NCBI GenBank assembly: GCA_016714165.1
Contig: JADJNU010000001.1
Span: 868,001 to 932,000, forward strand
Direction of reading: 5' to 3'
Length of the DNA stretch: 64,000 nucleotides
Origin: Bdellovibrionales bacterium
GTDB taxonomy: Bacteria; Bdellovibrionota; Bdellovibrionia; Bdellovibrionales; UBA1609
A program made the translations under genes and the position numbers. Below the pieces are notes generated by a model. It made no database searches. It had not been told where the DNA came from and worked only from the letters and a program-made list of their open reading frames with translations. Below are positions 52,730 through 62,425 of this stretch, piece by piece. The first letter of the stretch is position 1, and the number at the start of each line of letters is the position of its first letter.

Positions 52730-53127
52730 AATTCAAGATCCTTTCAAAATTTTACCAACGCCCAACATAATTTCAGAACAATCCCGTGATACCATCAGAA
52801 CCACCCATGCCTCACCGTCACCTCTTTACCAAGCAAAAATAGCTCCAACTGCCAAAGAGTCTTTAGAATAGTCTAGACAGGACTTTGCTCTTAAAATGAA
52901 GATGAAAAACCTGCGCCGATATCATATAACATATTGTAATTACAGAGAGTTCTCAAAATCGACCAATTTCTAAGCAAGTGATCTAAACCTAGGCCCCCAG
53001 CACATCCTCCATGTGCTTCATCTTGATACAATTAAGCGGACTCATCTTAAAAATCGGCAATTTCAATGGCCTCAGACCTTCGTTTCCCATTAGACTTATA
53101 AAGAGGATCTTTCTGGAGGGACGACTA

Positions 53128-53961
53128 TTGGCTCACGGCGAAAGTTTTAAATATTGGAGCCGCCTGCTATTTCTTATGCTACTCACGATGCTCCTTCCAT
53201 CTCTCCGTGCCTTGGCCGACGAGAATTGGGTTGGACTGCTCAGAGATAGTCCTCAATGGGGGCTTCAGCCTCCTCCCGCTGCTGCGCTCAAACCACTGTA
53301 CGCTCAAGCCGAAGCGGACGACAGCTACGACCCATTTGCAGATTACAGCGAGTTTGATGAAGCCAGCGACGAAGAGGCCGACATCAACTTTTTTCGCAAT
53401 GGTCGATTTTTCACTCTCGGCTTTATTGGAGGCTATCGAAGTTTTACCGAAACTCTTGGCCAAATTTATTCGGCGGCGCCTGATTTCGGTCTCTTTCTCA
53501 ATTATTTTTTTGATCTGCGCTTTTCCATGCAGCTTTCTTTTCTGACTGGCGACCATACCATCAATTTTATCTCTCCCGCTAAAACTCAGGTGATCGGGAC
53601 GGCGGCCATTACCGCCATTGGTATTGACCTCAAATACTATTTAAACACTCAAAACGTCACACGAGGGCTCGCCCGATTCAACCCCTACCTTATCGGTGGT
53701 TTTTCCCAAGTCTATCGGACGGCTACAATTGCGGGAATCAGTGCCTTTTCGAAGGAGGGGGCTCTGGGTTTTGATTTAGGCGCAGGTATAGAAATCCCAA
53801 TGATGCGCAATAAAATGTTTCTCGGATTTCAAGGAAGCTACCACTTAGTCAATTTTAAAGACGAAAACTCGGAAATCAACTTAGCTGGCGGAGAAAAAAC
53901 TGGAATCTACCCAACCGGGGATTTTTTCAACCTCGCTGTCATATTGGGAATCAATTACTAG
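53128..53961 (+). CDS. Outer-membrane beta-barrel protein
   Basis: I choose TTG 53128, 7 nt after GGAGGG; the upstream ATG at 53011 has no site. The 277-residue product has a signal peptide (LLFLMLLTMLLPSLRALADE), an acidic stretch (DDSYDPFADYSEFDEASDEEAD) and then beta strands rich in alternate hydrophobics and aromatics (FFTLGFIGGYRSF, FGLFLNYFFDLRFSMQLSF, TAIGIDLKYYL, GFDLGAGIEIP, MFLGFQGSYHLV), ending VILGINY. The aromatic C-terminal residue suits BAM recognition. No specific family seen. Convergent with the GH27 gene. Confidence 0.7.
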   Translation: MAHGESFKYWSRLLFLMLLTMLLPSLRALADENWVGLLRDSPQWGLQPPPAAALKPLYAQAEADDSYDPFADYSEFDEASDEEADINFFRNGRFFTLGFIGGYRSFTETLGQIYSAAPDFGLFLNYFFDLRFSMQLSFLTGDHTINFISPAKTQVIGTAAITAIGIDLKYYLNTQNVTRGLARFNPYLIGGFSQVYRTATIAGISAFSKEGALGFDLGAGIEIPMMRNKMFLGFQGSYHLVNFKDENSEINLAGGEKTGIYPTGDFFNLAVILGINY

Positions 53962-53987
53962 ATCCTTCCATCGTTAAGGGTACTCTT

Positions 53988-56342
53988 TTAAAATGCTTCC
54001 AAAAGAACGGAATCCGAAATTAAATCTTGGTTCGGGTTGAGGTGGCTGTTGCTGCAAGCTGTTATCACCCTATCAGCGTATTTTGAATTGCTTGCCGAGA
54101 TTAAATTTGCCGGCCTGTTAAAGGCACTGATACCAGATTTTGAGCAGACTTCCAATGAACCAGCTAACTGCAAACCGCTTGTCGCTCTGTAAACATACTC
54201 AAAAATCCGATTATTCTCCAAACCCTTGACAAAAATATGAGGATATTTGGTGTACTGATCGACAACAATCGCTGGGGTTCCTGTCACAAGAGGGGCGTTC
54301 GGAACTTTTCCCGATTGGATAGCACCGTCTCCGACATAATACCCGTGAACCAGTCGATCACTGCAGTCCACATAGCTAAAATCAACGTAACTATTCCCGC
54401 GAGCAACGGTAGAAATTCCTGAATGAAGACATCCTCCTAGTCGCGTCCAATCACCCCAGTAGGCAGTGCCATTTCGATAGTACCAAGTCTTTCTCCAAAT
54501 TGCTCCGTCAAGGCCCTTTCCAAGAATATCTAAAGTGTCATAGGCGTCTCTCAGTACGGGAGTGGCATGTCCTCTCAGATCCCCTCCTAGCAAGGCTGGA
54601 ACTGACCATGTGGCGCCACTGTCTGTCGAATAAGAGAAAAATACAGATCGCTCATGTTGTGCCGCCCAATCAGGACGACCGGCCCCAACCAACCAGATGT
54701 TATTATCACGAGCTGTCACTCCAAAGTCCTCTAAAAATTCAAAGGTTTCGTCTTCACCAAATCTATTTTTGTATTTTGGAAAATTCAATTGAGACCATGT
54801 CGACCATGATTGAGCAGCTCCGATCTGGCTGCGACGAATCCAAATATTGTTATCCATTCCTCTGGAAAAGATGATTTGATTTCCGTCTTTTGTTGTCACC
54901 AGAGAGGGGGTTCCCAAAACTTTTCCACCCATATTCTGGAAAGAAAGAATTTGGTCGACTGGCTTTTCGCTTCCCTCTACGACTAAGACAATGCTGGCAT
55001 GAGCAGGGACCCTCGAAAAGGTCATAGAGTATCCATTTGACCCTATATCTTCGTGAGTCCATAGATCACGAACTTTGGATATTGAGTAGGGTTTCAAACC
55101 CAAATCAGAAAAATAAAAACTGATATCTGAGGGAGATTCCGTTCTGTTCAAGAGCATGACGGCTCGCCGGCCACTTCCCGAAAGTATTTTTGAGTAAACA
55201 ACGCGCCCGAAAATGTCTTCACGTACCTTTTCGGCCTGTCGACCCAAAGGATCCTGATTGATTGCGATCACTTCACGGTTCAAGACAATCTCTTTGAGCC
55301 GCTTTGCCTGCGGCTGAGATGGATTTAAATCGAGTGGGTAGGTGGCAAGCATCAAGGGTGCCGATTGCATCGCCCACATACCAAACATAGATCGCTCTTC
55401 GATGTCTGAAAGATCGTACCCGCCGATTGTCAAAGAATCGGCATCATTCCAGTGTCCAGGGCCGGCCGCAGGGGGCACGTCATTGTAATCAAAGTTTCTT
55501 AGAACCATGTTCCAATTTACTTTGTAATCAGGATACGTCTCGATATCATAGCCTGTGCGCCACGAGTTTCCGAATTGATTGGCCCATCCTGATGGACGAT
55601 CCTTGTGGTTCCAGTCAGCGATATTATAAATAAAATTTCTCTTATATCGGTTCATAAAATTTAAAAGCGCTTCTCCCCAAAGTTTATATTCATGATAGGA
55701 ATTTCCAGTTTGAGGATTCTCTCCGCAGTGATCCAGCTTCAGATAATCAAAACCCCAATCAAAAAACTGCTCCAAATCACTGTTTCTGTGATTGCCGCTT
55801 CCAGGAAGACCACCACAACCATGAGTTCCTGTATCAGAATATGTTCCAACAAGAAACCCTTTGTCGTGAAGAGTTTGAACCAAGGACTTGATGTCACCTA
55901 GTTTTTTTCTTGGAAAGATTTTTCCGTCAGCCGTTCGATCAGAATGCTCTGTGTCCGTGTACCAAAAGCCACTTTCAATCAGAATGATATTGTACCCCGC
56001 ACCAAGGAGTCCGTTGTTCACCATGGCATCAGCGATGTCCAAGATCTCTTGTCGACGCAATCCGAATTGCCACACTTGAGTCGCCGTATCTTTGTCCCAA
56101 TTCACTCCATATCTGCTTCTCGACATAGACTGATAAGTTCCATAACCCATCATTGGCAACTGAGTGAGCGGATTATCTTGAACTCTATCGAGATGTTCAA
56201 AAGTTCGGCCATTTGGCAAGTTGGTCAAACTGTTGCCAGAGTTCTTCTTCCCAGCAAAATCCCTGGTTCCGAATCCTGGGATTTGACAACCCATGGTTCC
56301 TAACAAACTCACAAATAGAAAAGTTGATAATGCTTTTTTCAT
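53988..56342 (-). CDS. GH27 alpha-galactosidase lipoprotein with C-terminal beta-propeller
   Basis: ATG 56342 follows GGGAGA; the lipoprotein box is GTMGC at residues 15-19. Residues about 60-450 are glycoside hydrolase family 27: MMGYGTYQSM (the family's MGWN-x-W start), ESGFWYTDTEHSDR, YLKLDHCGENP with the nucleophile aspartate, SWRTGYDIETY with the acid/base aspartate, and PGHWNDADSLTIGGYDLS. GH27 enzymes remove terminal alpha-galactose (or beta-L-arabinopyranose) residues. Residues about 480-780 hold repeated WSTWSQLNF, ATWSVPALL, YWGDWTRLGG blades of a PLL/tectonin-like propeller, often a sugar-binding module. Total 784 residues. The enzyme probably sits on the outer membrane. Confidence 0.85.
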   Translation of the reverse strand: MKKALSTFLFVSLLGTMGCQIPGFGTRDFAGKKNSGNSLTNLPNGRTFEHLDRVQDNPLTQLPMMGYGTYQSMSRSRYGVNWDKDTATQVWQFGLRRQEILDIADAMVNNGLLGAGYNIILIESGFWYTDTEHSDRTADGKIFPRKKLGDIKSLVQTLHDKGFLVGTYSDTGTHGCGGLPGSGNHRNSDLEQFFDWGFDYLKLDHCGENPQTGNSYHEYKLWGEALLNFMNRYKRNFIYNIADWNHKDRPSGWANQFGNSWRTGYDIETYPDYKVNWNMVLRNFDYNDVPPAAGPGHWNDADSLTIGGYDLSDIEERSMFGMWAMQSAPLMLATYPLDLNPSQPQAKRLKEIVLNREVIAINQDPLGRQAEKVREDIFGRVVYSKILSGSGRRAVMLLNRTESPSDISFYFSDLGLKPYSISKVRDLWTHEDIGSNGYSMTFSRVPAHASIVLVVEGSEKPVDQILSFQNMGGKVLGTPSLVTTKDGNQIIFSRGMDNNIWIRRSQIGAAQSWSTWSQLNFPKYKNRFGEDETFEFLEDFGVTARDNNIWLVGAGRPDWAAQHERSVFFSYSTDSGATWSVPALLGGDLRGHATPVLRDAYDTLDILGKGLDGAIWRKTWYYRNGTAYWGDWTRLGGCLHSGISTVARGNSYVDFSYVDCSDRLVHGYYVGDGAIQSGKVPNAPLVTGTPAIVVDQYTKYPHIFVKGLENNRIFEYVYRATSGLQLAGSLEVCSKSGISAFNRPANLISASNSKYADRVITACSNSHLNPNQDLISDSVLLEAF

Positions 56343-56521
56343 TGGGTCGTCTTCTCCCTTATTCCGTTTTCGCCCTCCAATCCATTCTGCTTTGGAATTG
56401 TGGAGCAAGTGTGGAGGAGACTCCCCATTTCAAAATATCAGTCCAAAATCTGTCTCAAAATGAGACTCGTTGAATTTCAAGGAAGATGAAAACCAAAAAC
56501 CGAAATTCTAAATACAACGGG

Positions 56522-57976
56522 TTACTTTTTAAAAAGTCCAATGATCTGCAAAACCAAGGCTGCAACAACCACGGTAGGGGTTATCCACTTCAAAGCAAAA
56601 ACCCAATGGCTGTAGAGGCGTTCTTTTGCGGAATCCATCTCTCCCTCTTCCTCACCAAAGAATTCCGCTTTTTTAACTTGATTGGACAAGCCATACAAAA
56701 TGCCCTGACTCACTAAAAGAGCCACCACGGGGAGAATCCAATTGATCAGCAGTGAATCGCAAATCTCAAGAAGATTTAACTTTCCAAACCGAATATTCTG
56801 AAAAACGCTGGTAGAAAGCGAAGGCAAAACAGCAAAAAATAAGCAGATCGAGCCGGCCCACCAAGCCCCCTTTTCACGTCGGACCTTCTGAGAATCTGCA
56901 AGGTTGGAAACCACTGTTTCCAAAAGACCAATACTTGCTCCCAGTGCCGCCAAATAAAGACAAAGAAAAAATCCTGCCCCAAACCAATGACCTCCCGAAA
57001 TATCTCGGAACAATACCGGAACAGTTCGAAACAAAAGCTCTGGCCCGGAGCCTCCGGAAGCGGAGGTCAGAAAAATAGGAAAGATCAGTAATCCTGCACC
57101 GAGAGAGATCACGGAATCTATTGCCGTAACCCGAAAGCCAGCCCGAGAGATGACAACTTTATCCCTCAAATAACTGCCAAAGGTCACCATTGAACCAAAT
57201 CCAATACTCAGCGTAAAAAAGACGTGGCCCAAAGCTTGGCTGACTGAAGCATAATTAAGTTTTGAAAAATCTGGGTAAAATAAAAATCGTATGGCATCTG
57301 TCGAAGTTGGTAAACTGAGTGTCTTGAAAGCCAAGGCCACCATAAGAATTCCGAAAACTGGCATCATCAAGCCAACCCATCGTTCTATGCCCTGCTCCAC
57401 GTCCTTGGCCACAACCAAACTCACAAATAAAAGATGACTAAAAGTTAAAATTACCTGCAACCATCCGTTCTTCATCAACTGATCTACCGCTTGATTCGCA
57501 GAAGCGTTCTGATCCAAAAATAGACCCTGAAAAGCATGACCGACAAAAAAGAGAACCCAACCTGAAATAACTGCAAAATAGGCAAGGACAATCAACCCCA
57601 CCATCACACTGGCCCGTCCCACGTGGGGCATCAGGTACGCCCAAAAGGAACCCGACAACGAGGTTTCCACAGATTTTCTGGTAGATTTGGTCGCACTCAC
57701 CTCTTCCCCCATGGGGTGCTTCAACCGAGACAGTGCCGCCACAACGCTACGACGAGTGGCCTTGCCCAACATTAACTCACCCACCAACAAAGGAAGACCC
57801 ACAAGAAACAAAAAACACAAATAAAGAAGGACGAAGGCCCCTCCTCCATTCTCTGCGACGACGTAGGGAAAGCGCCACACATTGCCCAAGCCAAAAGCTG
57901 CTCCTATGGCCGCAAAATAAAACCCCAGCCGCGTTCCCCAGAGATCTCGTCGATTAGACTTCGAGGCTTCGCTCAT
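56522..57976 (-). CDS. Neurotransmitter:sodium symporter family transporter
   Basis: ATG 57976 overlaps the 3' end of der and has AAGGA upstream; earlier in-frame ATGs lack sites. The 484-residue protein shows the family's first helix, GTRLGFYFAAIGAAFGLGNVWRFPYVVAENGGGAF, with the GNVWRFPY sodium and substrate-binding motif, and about eleven to twelve membrane helices in total. FTLSIGFGSMVTFGSYLRDK is another family motif. NSS/LeuT-type transporters import amino acids or related amines with sodium. Substrate not decided. It is the last gene of the der cluster, with no functional link that I can see. Confidence 0.88.
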   Translation of the reverse strand: MSEASKSNRRDLWGTRLGFYFAAIGAAFGLGNVWRFPYVVAENGGGAFVLLYLCFLFLVGLPLLVGELMLGKATRRSVVAALSRLKHPMGEEVSATKSTRKSVETSLSGSFWAYLMPHVGRASVMVGLIVLAYFAVISGWVLFFVGHAFQGLFLDQNASANQAVDQLMKNGWLQVILTFSHLLFVSLVVAKDVEQGIERWVGLMMPVFGILMVALAFKTLSLPTSTDAIRFLFYPDFSKLNYASVSQALGHVFFTLSIGFGSMVTFGSYLRDKVVISRAGFRVTAIDSVISLGAGLLIFPIFLTSASGGSGPELLFRTVPVLFRDISGGHWFGAGFFLCLYLAALGASIGLLETVVSNLADSQKVRREKGAWWAGSICLFFAVLPSLSTSVFQNIRFGKLNLLEICDSLLINWILPVVALLVSQGILYGLSNQVKKAEFFGEEEGEMDSAKERLYSHWVFALKWITPTVVVAALVLQIIGLFKK

Positions 57977-59468
57977 TTGCCGATCCTTCATCCAAGGCAT
58001 ACTGGAAAACCGGCTCTCCCCATGTTTCCACTTTGGCCTCTGCTTCAGCAAGCCAATTTTCCGCTTCGGCTGTTGCTACTGATTCATCAATCTCATATTC
58101 CGGCTGTCTTCTGTCTTCACGATTTTGTCGGGTTTTTGAACGACGACTCTGCATCACAAAAATTCGGATTGGAATACCCTCCAGCTCCCACTCCTGTTGA
58201 ATACGCTTCGCAAGAAAACGTCGGTAGGGGCGGGTTACTCCTTGAGGATAGTTCGCAAAAGCAATAAAGCTCGGTGGCACTTGCCTTGTTCTGACGAGAT
58301 AATAAATCTTCACATTTTGAGATCCCCAAACCGGAGCTGGCAATTGGCGAATCACGCTAAAGAAAAATTTATTGAGTTTAGAAGTGGGAATGACTGTATT
58401 GACTTTCTTCCATATGTCTTCAATTTTTTCGAATAAGTGATCAAGACCCGCTCCCGTCTTTGCGCTCACAAATTCTATCGGAATATCCTGAAAAAAATGA
58501 AATTGTCTCGCGACCTGTTCACGAAATTTCTTTCGGTACTCAGGAATCTCATTCTGTCCCAAATCCGATTTGTTGGCCACAAGAATGACCGGCTTGTGTC
58601 GTTCCAGCGCGTATTCCAGAACTTTCGTGTCCTGATCTGTGGGCCCCAATGTTCCGTCCACCAATAGCAAAACAATATCCGAGCGATGAATACTGTCGTG
58701 AGATTTCACCGCGGACAAATACTCTATTCCATCCTGGCGCCGAGCCGAGCGACGAAGACCCGCTGTATCAACCAAAATATATTTCTGACCTCTATATTCA
58801 ATCTGTTCTTCTATTGCATCGACGGTTGTTCCAGCAATTTCTGAAACAAGCATACGCTTTTGTCCCAGCAGTCTATTTGCCAGAGAACTTTTCCCCACAT
58901 TGGGTTTCCCCACCAAGGACAGCCTCACTCCCTCTCGTGGGTCTTTCTCCGCCTCACTCATTCGAGAGCGAATCCATTCAACAATACAATCAATATTGTC
59001 ACGTTTCTCAAACGAGGCAGGTATCACGTCCATTCCGAACTCAAAAAACTCTGCCGTCTCCAGCTCGTAGTTGAGAAGACTATCAATTTTATTTACGACG
59101 ATCAAAAAAGGTTTACCCGACTCCTTTGCGACACGAATAATATCGCGATCCTCAGGAACCAATCCTGCCCGTCCATCCATCACCACAATAACCATGGTGG
59201 CCGTTTCGAGAACGGATAGAACCAACTCACGAATCAAAGGAGAAAACCCTTCCTTTTCGTCAGTGATTCCTCCCGTATCCATCACTTCAAAGCTAGATCC
59301 CCACCATTCCGTCAGCTCGATTTGTGCATCACGGGTCACGCCCGGCTCATTTTTGACCACAGCTTTTCGAGAACGGGTCAAAACGTTAAACAGAGTAGAC
59401 TTCCCGACATTCGGACGGCCAATGATGGCAACGCGATTTCCAATAGATTTACTTTCTTGCGACCACAT
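57954..59468 (-). CDS. der: Ribosome biogenesis GTPase Der (EngA)
   Basis: Der has two GTPase domains and a KH-like domain and is needed for 50S assembly. First domain: GRPNVGKSTLF, GVTRDAQIE, DTGG, NKID. Second domain: GKPNVGKSSLANRL, GTTVDAIEE, DTAGLRR, NKSD. The KH-like domain follows (SKLNKFFFSVIRQLPAP, YYLVRTRQVPPSFIAFANYP, WELEGIPIRIFVMQ). 504 residues with an acidic Ala/Glu-rich C-terminal tail. GAGGAATTAGGCT precedes the ATG, which overlaps era by 20 nt. Confidence 0.95.
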   Translation of the reverse strand: MWSQESKSIGNRVAIIGRPNVGKSTLFNVLTRSRKAVVKNEPGVTRDAQIELTEWWGSSFEVMDTGGITDEKEGFSPLIRELVLSVLETATMVIVVMDGRAGLVPEDRDIIRVAKESGKPFLIVVNKIDSLLNYELETAEFFEFGMDVIPASFEKRDNIDCIVEWIRSRMSEAEKDPREGVRLSLVGKPNVGKSSLANRLLGQKRMLVSEIAGTTVDAIEEQIEYRGQKYILVDTAGLRRSARRQDGIEYLSAVKSHDSIHRSDIVLLLVDGTLGPTDQDTKVLEYALERHKPVILVANKSDLGQNEIPEYRKKFREQVARQFHFFQDIPIEFVSAKTGAGLDHLFEKIEDIWKKVNTVIPTSKLNKFFFSVIRQLPAPVWGSQNVKIYYLVRTRQVPPSFIAFANYPQGVTRPYRRFLAKRIQQEWELEGIPIRIFVMQSRRSKTRQNREDRRQPEYEIDESVATAEAENWLAEAEAKVETWGEPVFQYALDEGSANERSLEV

Positions 59469-60354
59469 AGCCTAATTCCTCTAACATCATCGAGTTTTTT
59501 GCCCAGTTCTTTTTCACAACCACATGAAGATCAAGATAAACCTGTCGCTCTGTCAGAGTCTCTATTTCCCGACGGGCCGTTTGCCCGATTTGCTTGAGCT
59601 GTGAACCGCCCGCACCCACCACAATGGCCTTGTGCCCTTCCTTGTTGACCAAAATATTGGCATATATTTTAATAATTGGGTCTGCATCTTCATCGAATTT
59701 CAATATTTGCACCGCAAGTCCATACGGAATCTCCTGGTGAAGGAGCTCAAATGCCTTTTCCCGAACAATTTCGCTCACCATTTCCCTCAAAGTTTGGCTG
59801 GTATAGATCTCGGGATCAAAAAGCGGAGCTGGCGATAGGGGCAGCAAGTCCTTGACCAGAGGTAAAACCAACTCCCGGGCTGCTTCCTTCTGATGAAGTG
59901 CAGACACGGCCACAATTGGTACCGAGAATTTCTGCAATTGATCGCGCAATATTGCGGCTCTCTGTGGTTTTTCAAAATCGGACTTGGTTATGACCACCAT
60001 CCAGGGTTTCCTCTGGGTGCTACAAGTCTCTGCAATGGAAATGAGATCTTCCATTCGTGGAAAGTCAATGTTCAAGACGGCGATCAACACATCGCTGTCG
60101 TTCATCACCGACTGATATTCTGCGCCCAGGAAACCATTCAATCCAGACGTTGATTTTATGACTCCTGGAGCATCCACAAAAAGAATCTGACTCGATTCAT
60201 CTGTGCGAATCCCCAGCACGCGCTGCCGCGTGGTTTGAGGTTTCGCCGTCACTATAGATACCTTTTCTCCTATGAGAGTGTTTGCCAAAGTACTCTTCCC
60301 CGCATTCGGAAGCCCTATGAGCCCAACAAATCCTGCCCTATAGTTCATCATCAT
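59449..60354 (-). CDS. era: GTPase Era
   Basis: Era binds the 3' end of 16S rRNA and assists 30S assembly. 301 residues: GLPNAGKSTLANTLIG (G1), QTTRQRVLGI (G2), FVDAPGVIKS (G3), VITKSDF (G4), and a C-terminal KH domain (YANILVNKEGHKAIVVGAGGSQ, LDLHVVVKKNW). Its start overlaps the rnc stop (ATGA) and has GGAAGGA ahead. The same neighbours (rnc-era-der) occur in many bacteria. Confidence 0.95.
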   Translation of the reverse strand: MMMNYRAGFVGLIGLPNAGKSTLANTLIGEKVSIVTAKPQTTRQRVLGIRTDESSQILFVDAPGVIKSTSGLNGFLGAEYQSVMNDSDVLIAVLNIDFPRMEDLISIAETCSTQRKPWMVVITKSDFEKPQRAAILRDQLQKFSVPIVAVSALHQKEAARELVLPLVKDLLPLSPAPLFDPEIYTSQTLREMVSEIVREKAFELLHQEIPYGLAVQILKFDEDADPIIKIYANILVNKEGHKAIVVGAGGSQLKQIGQTARREIETLTERQVYLDLHVVVKKNWAKNSMMLEELGYVVARK

Positions 60355-61028
60355 GTCAGTCCTTCCAGAGCGCGTCGAGCCGACTCCTGCTCAGCGAGCT
60401 TTTTACTCTTCCCTTGGCCCGAGCCAAGCAATTGGTCACCTATTTTGACTTCCACAAAAAAGGTTTTTTCGTGATCGGGCCCCTCTTCCTTAACAACGAC
60501 ATACAGAGGAACTGCCTTGTATTTCTCCTGAGAGAATTCCTGTAAGCGTGTCTTGTAGTCCGTAGCAAAATGACGAGTGAGATCTAAAGCAGCCAATCGG
60601 GGTTCAAAAAGCCTCTCCACCCAAATTCGGCAATCCGTAAAGCCCGCATCAAGATAAAAGCAGCCAATCAAGGCCTCGATCGAAGATGCCAATATGCGTG
60701 GCTTAGAAGCCCCTCCGGTCAATATCTCTCCACGGCCCAGACGAAGTTGTCCATCCAATCCAAACTCTAAGGCCAACTCGGCCAACACCGCTTCATTGAC
60801 AAGACTCGCACGAATCTTTGACAAATCTCCTTCAGCTAAATCCGGAAATCTCTTCATGAGCAAATCGCTGAGAACGAGATCGAGGACAGCATCACCCAGG
60901 AACTCAAGCCTCTCGTTATCGCCCTTTGAAGTCGTGGAGTTTTCATTGTGGAAGCTCTTGTGAGTCAGCGCTCTGGCCAAGAGATCTGGATCCTTAAAAC
61001 TATAGCCCAACTTTTCCTGCAAGGTCAT
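60351..61028 (-). CDS. rnc: Ribonuclease III
   Basis: RNase III cuts double-stranded RNA, including rRNA precursors. ATG 61028 has AAAGGAG 8 nt upstream; a TTG at 61046 is in frame but unlikely. The 225-residue protein has the signature ERLEFLGDAVLDLVLSDLL with the metal-binding E and D, then SSIEALIGCFYLDAGF with the second glutamate, and a C-terminal double-stranded RNA-binding domain (YKTRLQEFSQEKYKAVPLYVV, SKKLAEQESARRALE). Confidence 0.95.
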   Translation of the reverse strand: MTLQEKLGYSFKDPDLLARALTHKSFHNENSTTSKGDNERLEFLGDAVLDLVLSDLLMKRFPDLAEGDLSKIRASLVNEAVLAELALEFGLDGQLRLGRGEILTGGASKPRILASSIEALIGCFYLDAGFTDCRIWVERLFEPRLAALDLTRHFATDYKTRLQEFSQEKYKAVPLYVVVKEEGPDHEKTFFVEVKIGDQLLGSGQGKSKKLAEQESARRALEGLT

Positions 61029-61081
61029 CAAGGGTTCTCCTTTCAAAGAAAGTCACCCAACACTGTGGTTCTCTAACTGAT

Positions 61082-62425
61082 TTATTGGAAAGCGTCAATC
61101 TCCGAGATTCCAACAAGTGAACCTTCTTTTCGATCGCCCTGAGAATGGTCAAATCCCTGAATCTGAACATTTATCTCAGTCCCCGCCGAAACTGACGAAT
61201 CCAGCTCAGGTAGCTGAACAGGCCAATAATCACGGCTCAGGCCGTGACAGACCCCCGCCTCACTCTTCAAGGTAAGGACACGCTTGATTGTACCAACCTG
61301 GCTCAGAGCCTTTTCAGCGTAGCGACTCCAGCTCAGTTCCCTCAGTTTACGGGCCCTTTCCAAAATGGCCTGCCGGGTGTTTTTTTCTGGTAGACGGTTC
61401 GCATAGGTTCCTGGCCTCTCACTGTAAGGAAAAACGTGGATCTTCGTCCAAGGCAACGTCTTGAGGCGATCATAGGTCTCCTGAAAATGGTCAGGGCTTT
61501 CGCCTGGAAAGCCCGTGATCACGTCCATTCCAACAAACACCTGGGGCACTTCCCGAGCAATACGCTCAAGGCATGATTCAACGGCCTCAGCCCCATAATT
61601 GCGTTTCATATCTGATAGAGTCTTACTGCAAGCGCTCTGGATCGACATGTGAAAGTGTGGACACAGCCTTTCATCCTTAAACAAATCCATGAGGCGATCC
61701 GTGATTTCAACCGGTTCCAAACTCGAAGTTCGCAATCGCTCAATTTGAGTGTTTTTGAGAATTTGTTCGATCAGACCTTCAAGCCCACAAGTAGAGCCCA
61801 TCTTATCGAAATCAAAATAGTCACCAATGTGAACACCAGCAAGGACGACCTCTTTAACTCCCTCACTCACCAGTTCATTGACTCGCCTCACGAGAGAATC
61901 AACACTGAGACTTCGGCTCTTCCCTCGCGCAAATGGAATCACGCAATAAGTACAGAAGGAATTGCATCCATCTTGTATTTTCAAAAATGCGCGGGTGTGA
62001 CGATTTTCGACTCCCCCTCCCTCCTCAAGATCCATTTTTTTAAAAATATTGGATTTATAGACCCGCTCTTTGAGCTCGCCCGTCTGAAGCTTGCGAATCA
62101 ACTCATCCAACTGACCCTTATGGGAATTGGCTACGACGAGATCCACTCCTGCCAGAGAAGAGAATTTATCTGTGTCTACCTGAGCCGCACAGCCAGTGAC
62201 CACAACGAGGGCAAAAGGATTTTTAACCTTGATCCGACGGACCCACCGCTGAGCCTCTTTTGTTGATTCTCCGGTCACAGCGCAGGTATTGAGAATGTAA
62301 ACCTCAGGATCCTTAGGGTCGATCCGAAATCCAACTTTACTTAGTCTGGCCTCGAGAAGGCCGGTATCGTAAGTGTTTACCTTACAACCAAAAGTGTGAA
62401 TATGATAGCGAGTCTCAGTCGTCAT
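61082..62425 (-). CDS. mtaB: tRNA t6A37 methylthiotransferase MtaB
   Basis: MtaB is a radical-SAM enzyme with two iron-sulfur clusters that adds a methylthio group to t6A at position 37 of tRNA. Motifs: HTFGCKVNTYDTG, LNTCAVTGES and VVVTGCAAQ (N-terminal cluster cysteines), QDGCNSFCTYCVIPFARG (C-x3-C-x2-C radical-SAM motif), AGVHIGDY, and SMIQSACSKTL-like HMSIQSACSKTL. A TRAM-like tail is at the end. The ATG at 62425 overlaps the mnmA stop (ATGA); another ATG at 62434 is possible. About 447 residues. Confidence 0.92.
   Translation of the reverse strand: MTTETRYHIHTFGCKVNTYDTGLLEARLSKVGFRIDPKDPEVYILNTCAVTGESTKEAQRWVRRIKVKNPFALVVVTGCAAQVDTDKFSSLAGVDLVVANSHKGQLDELIRKLQTGELKERVYKSNIFKKMDLEEGGGVENRHTRAFLKIQDGCNSFCTYCVIPFARGKSRSLSVDSLVRRVNELVSEGVKEVVLAGVHIGDYFDFDKMGSTCGLEGLIEQILKNTQIERLRTSSLEPVEITDRLMDLFKDERLCPHFHMSIQSACSKTLSDMKRNYGAEAVESCLERIAREVPQVFVGMDVITGFPGESPDHFQETYDRLKTLPWTKIHVFPYSERPGTYANRLPEKNTRQAILERARKLRELSWSRYAEKALSQVGTIKRVLTLKSEAGVCHGLSRDYWPVQLPELDSSVSAGTEINVQIQGFDHSQGDRKEGSLVGISEIDAFQ

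Larger units (their letters stand above)
52525..53127. other. Divergent gene-free stretch holding the pur leader
   Basis: About 600 bases without a supported gene between purM and the barrel gene. The part 52633-52729 carries the leader hairpins described separately. The rest, 52741-53110, is A/T-rich and should contain the promoters of both genes; I could not choose a convincing pair of boxes. A short frame from 53011 reaches the barrel gene but lacks a ribosome-binding site. Confidence 0.4.
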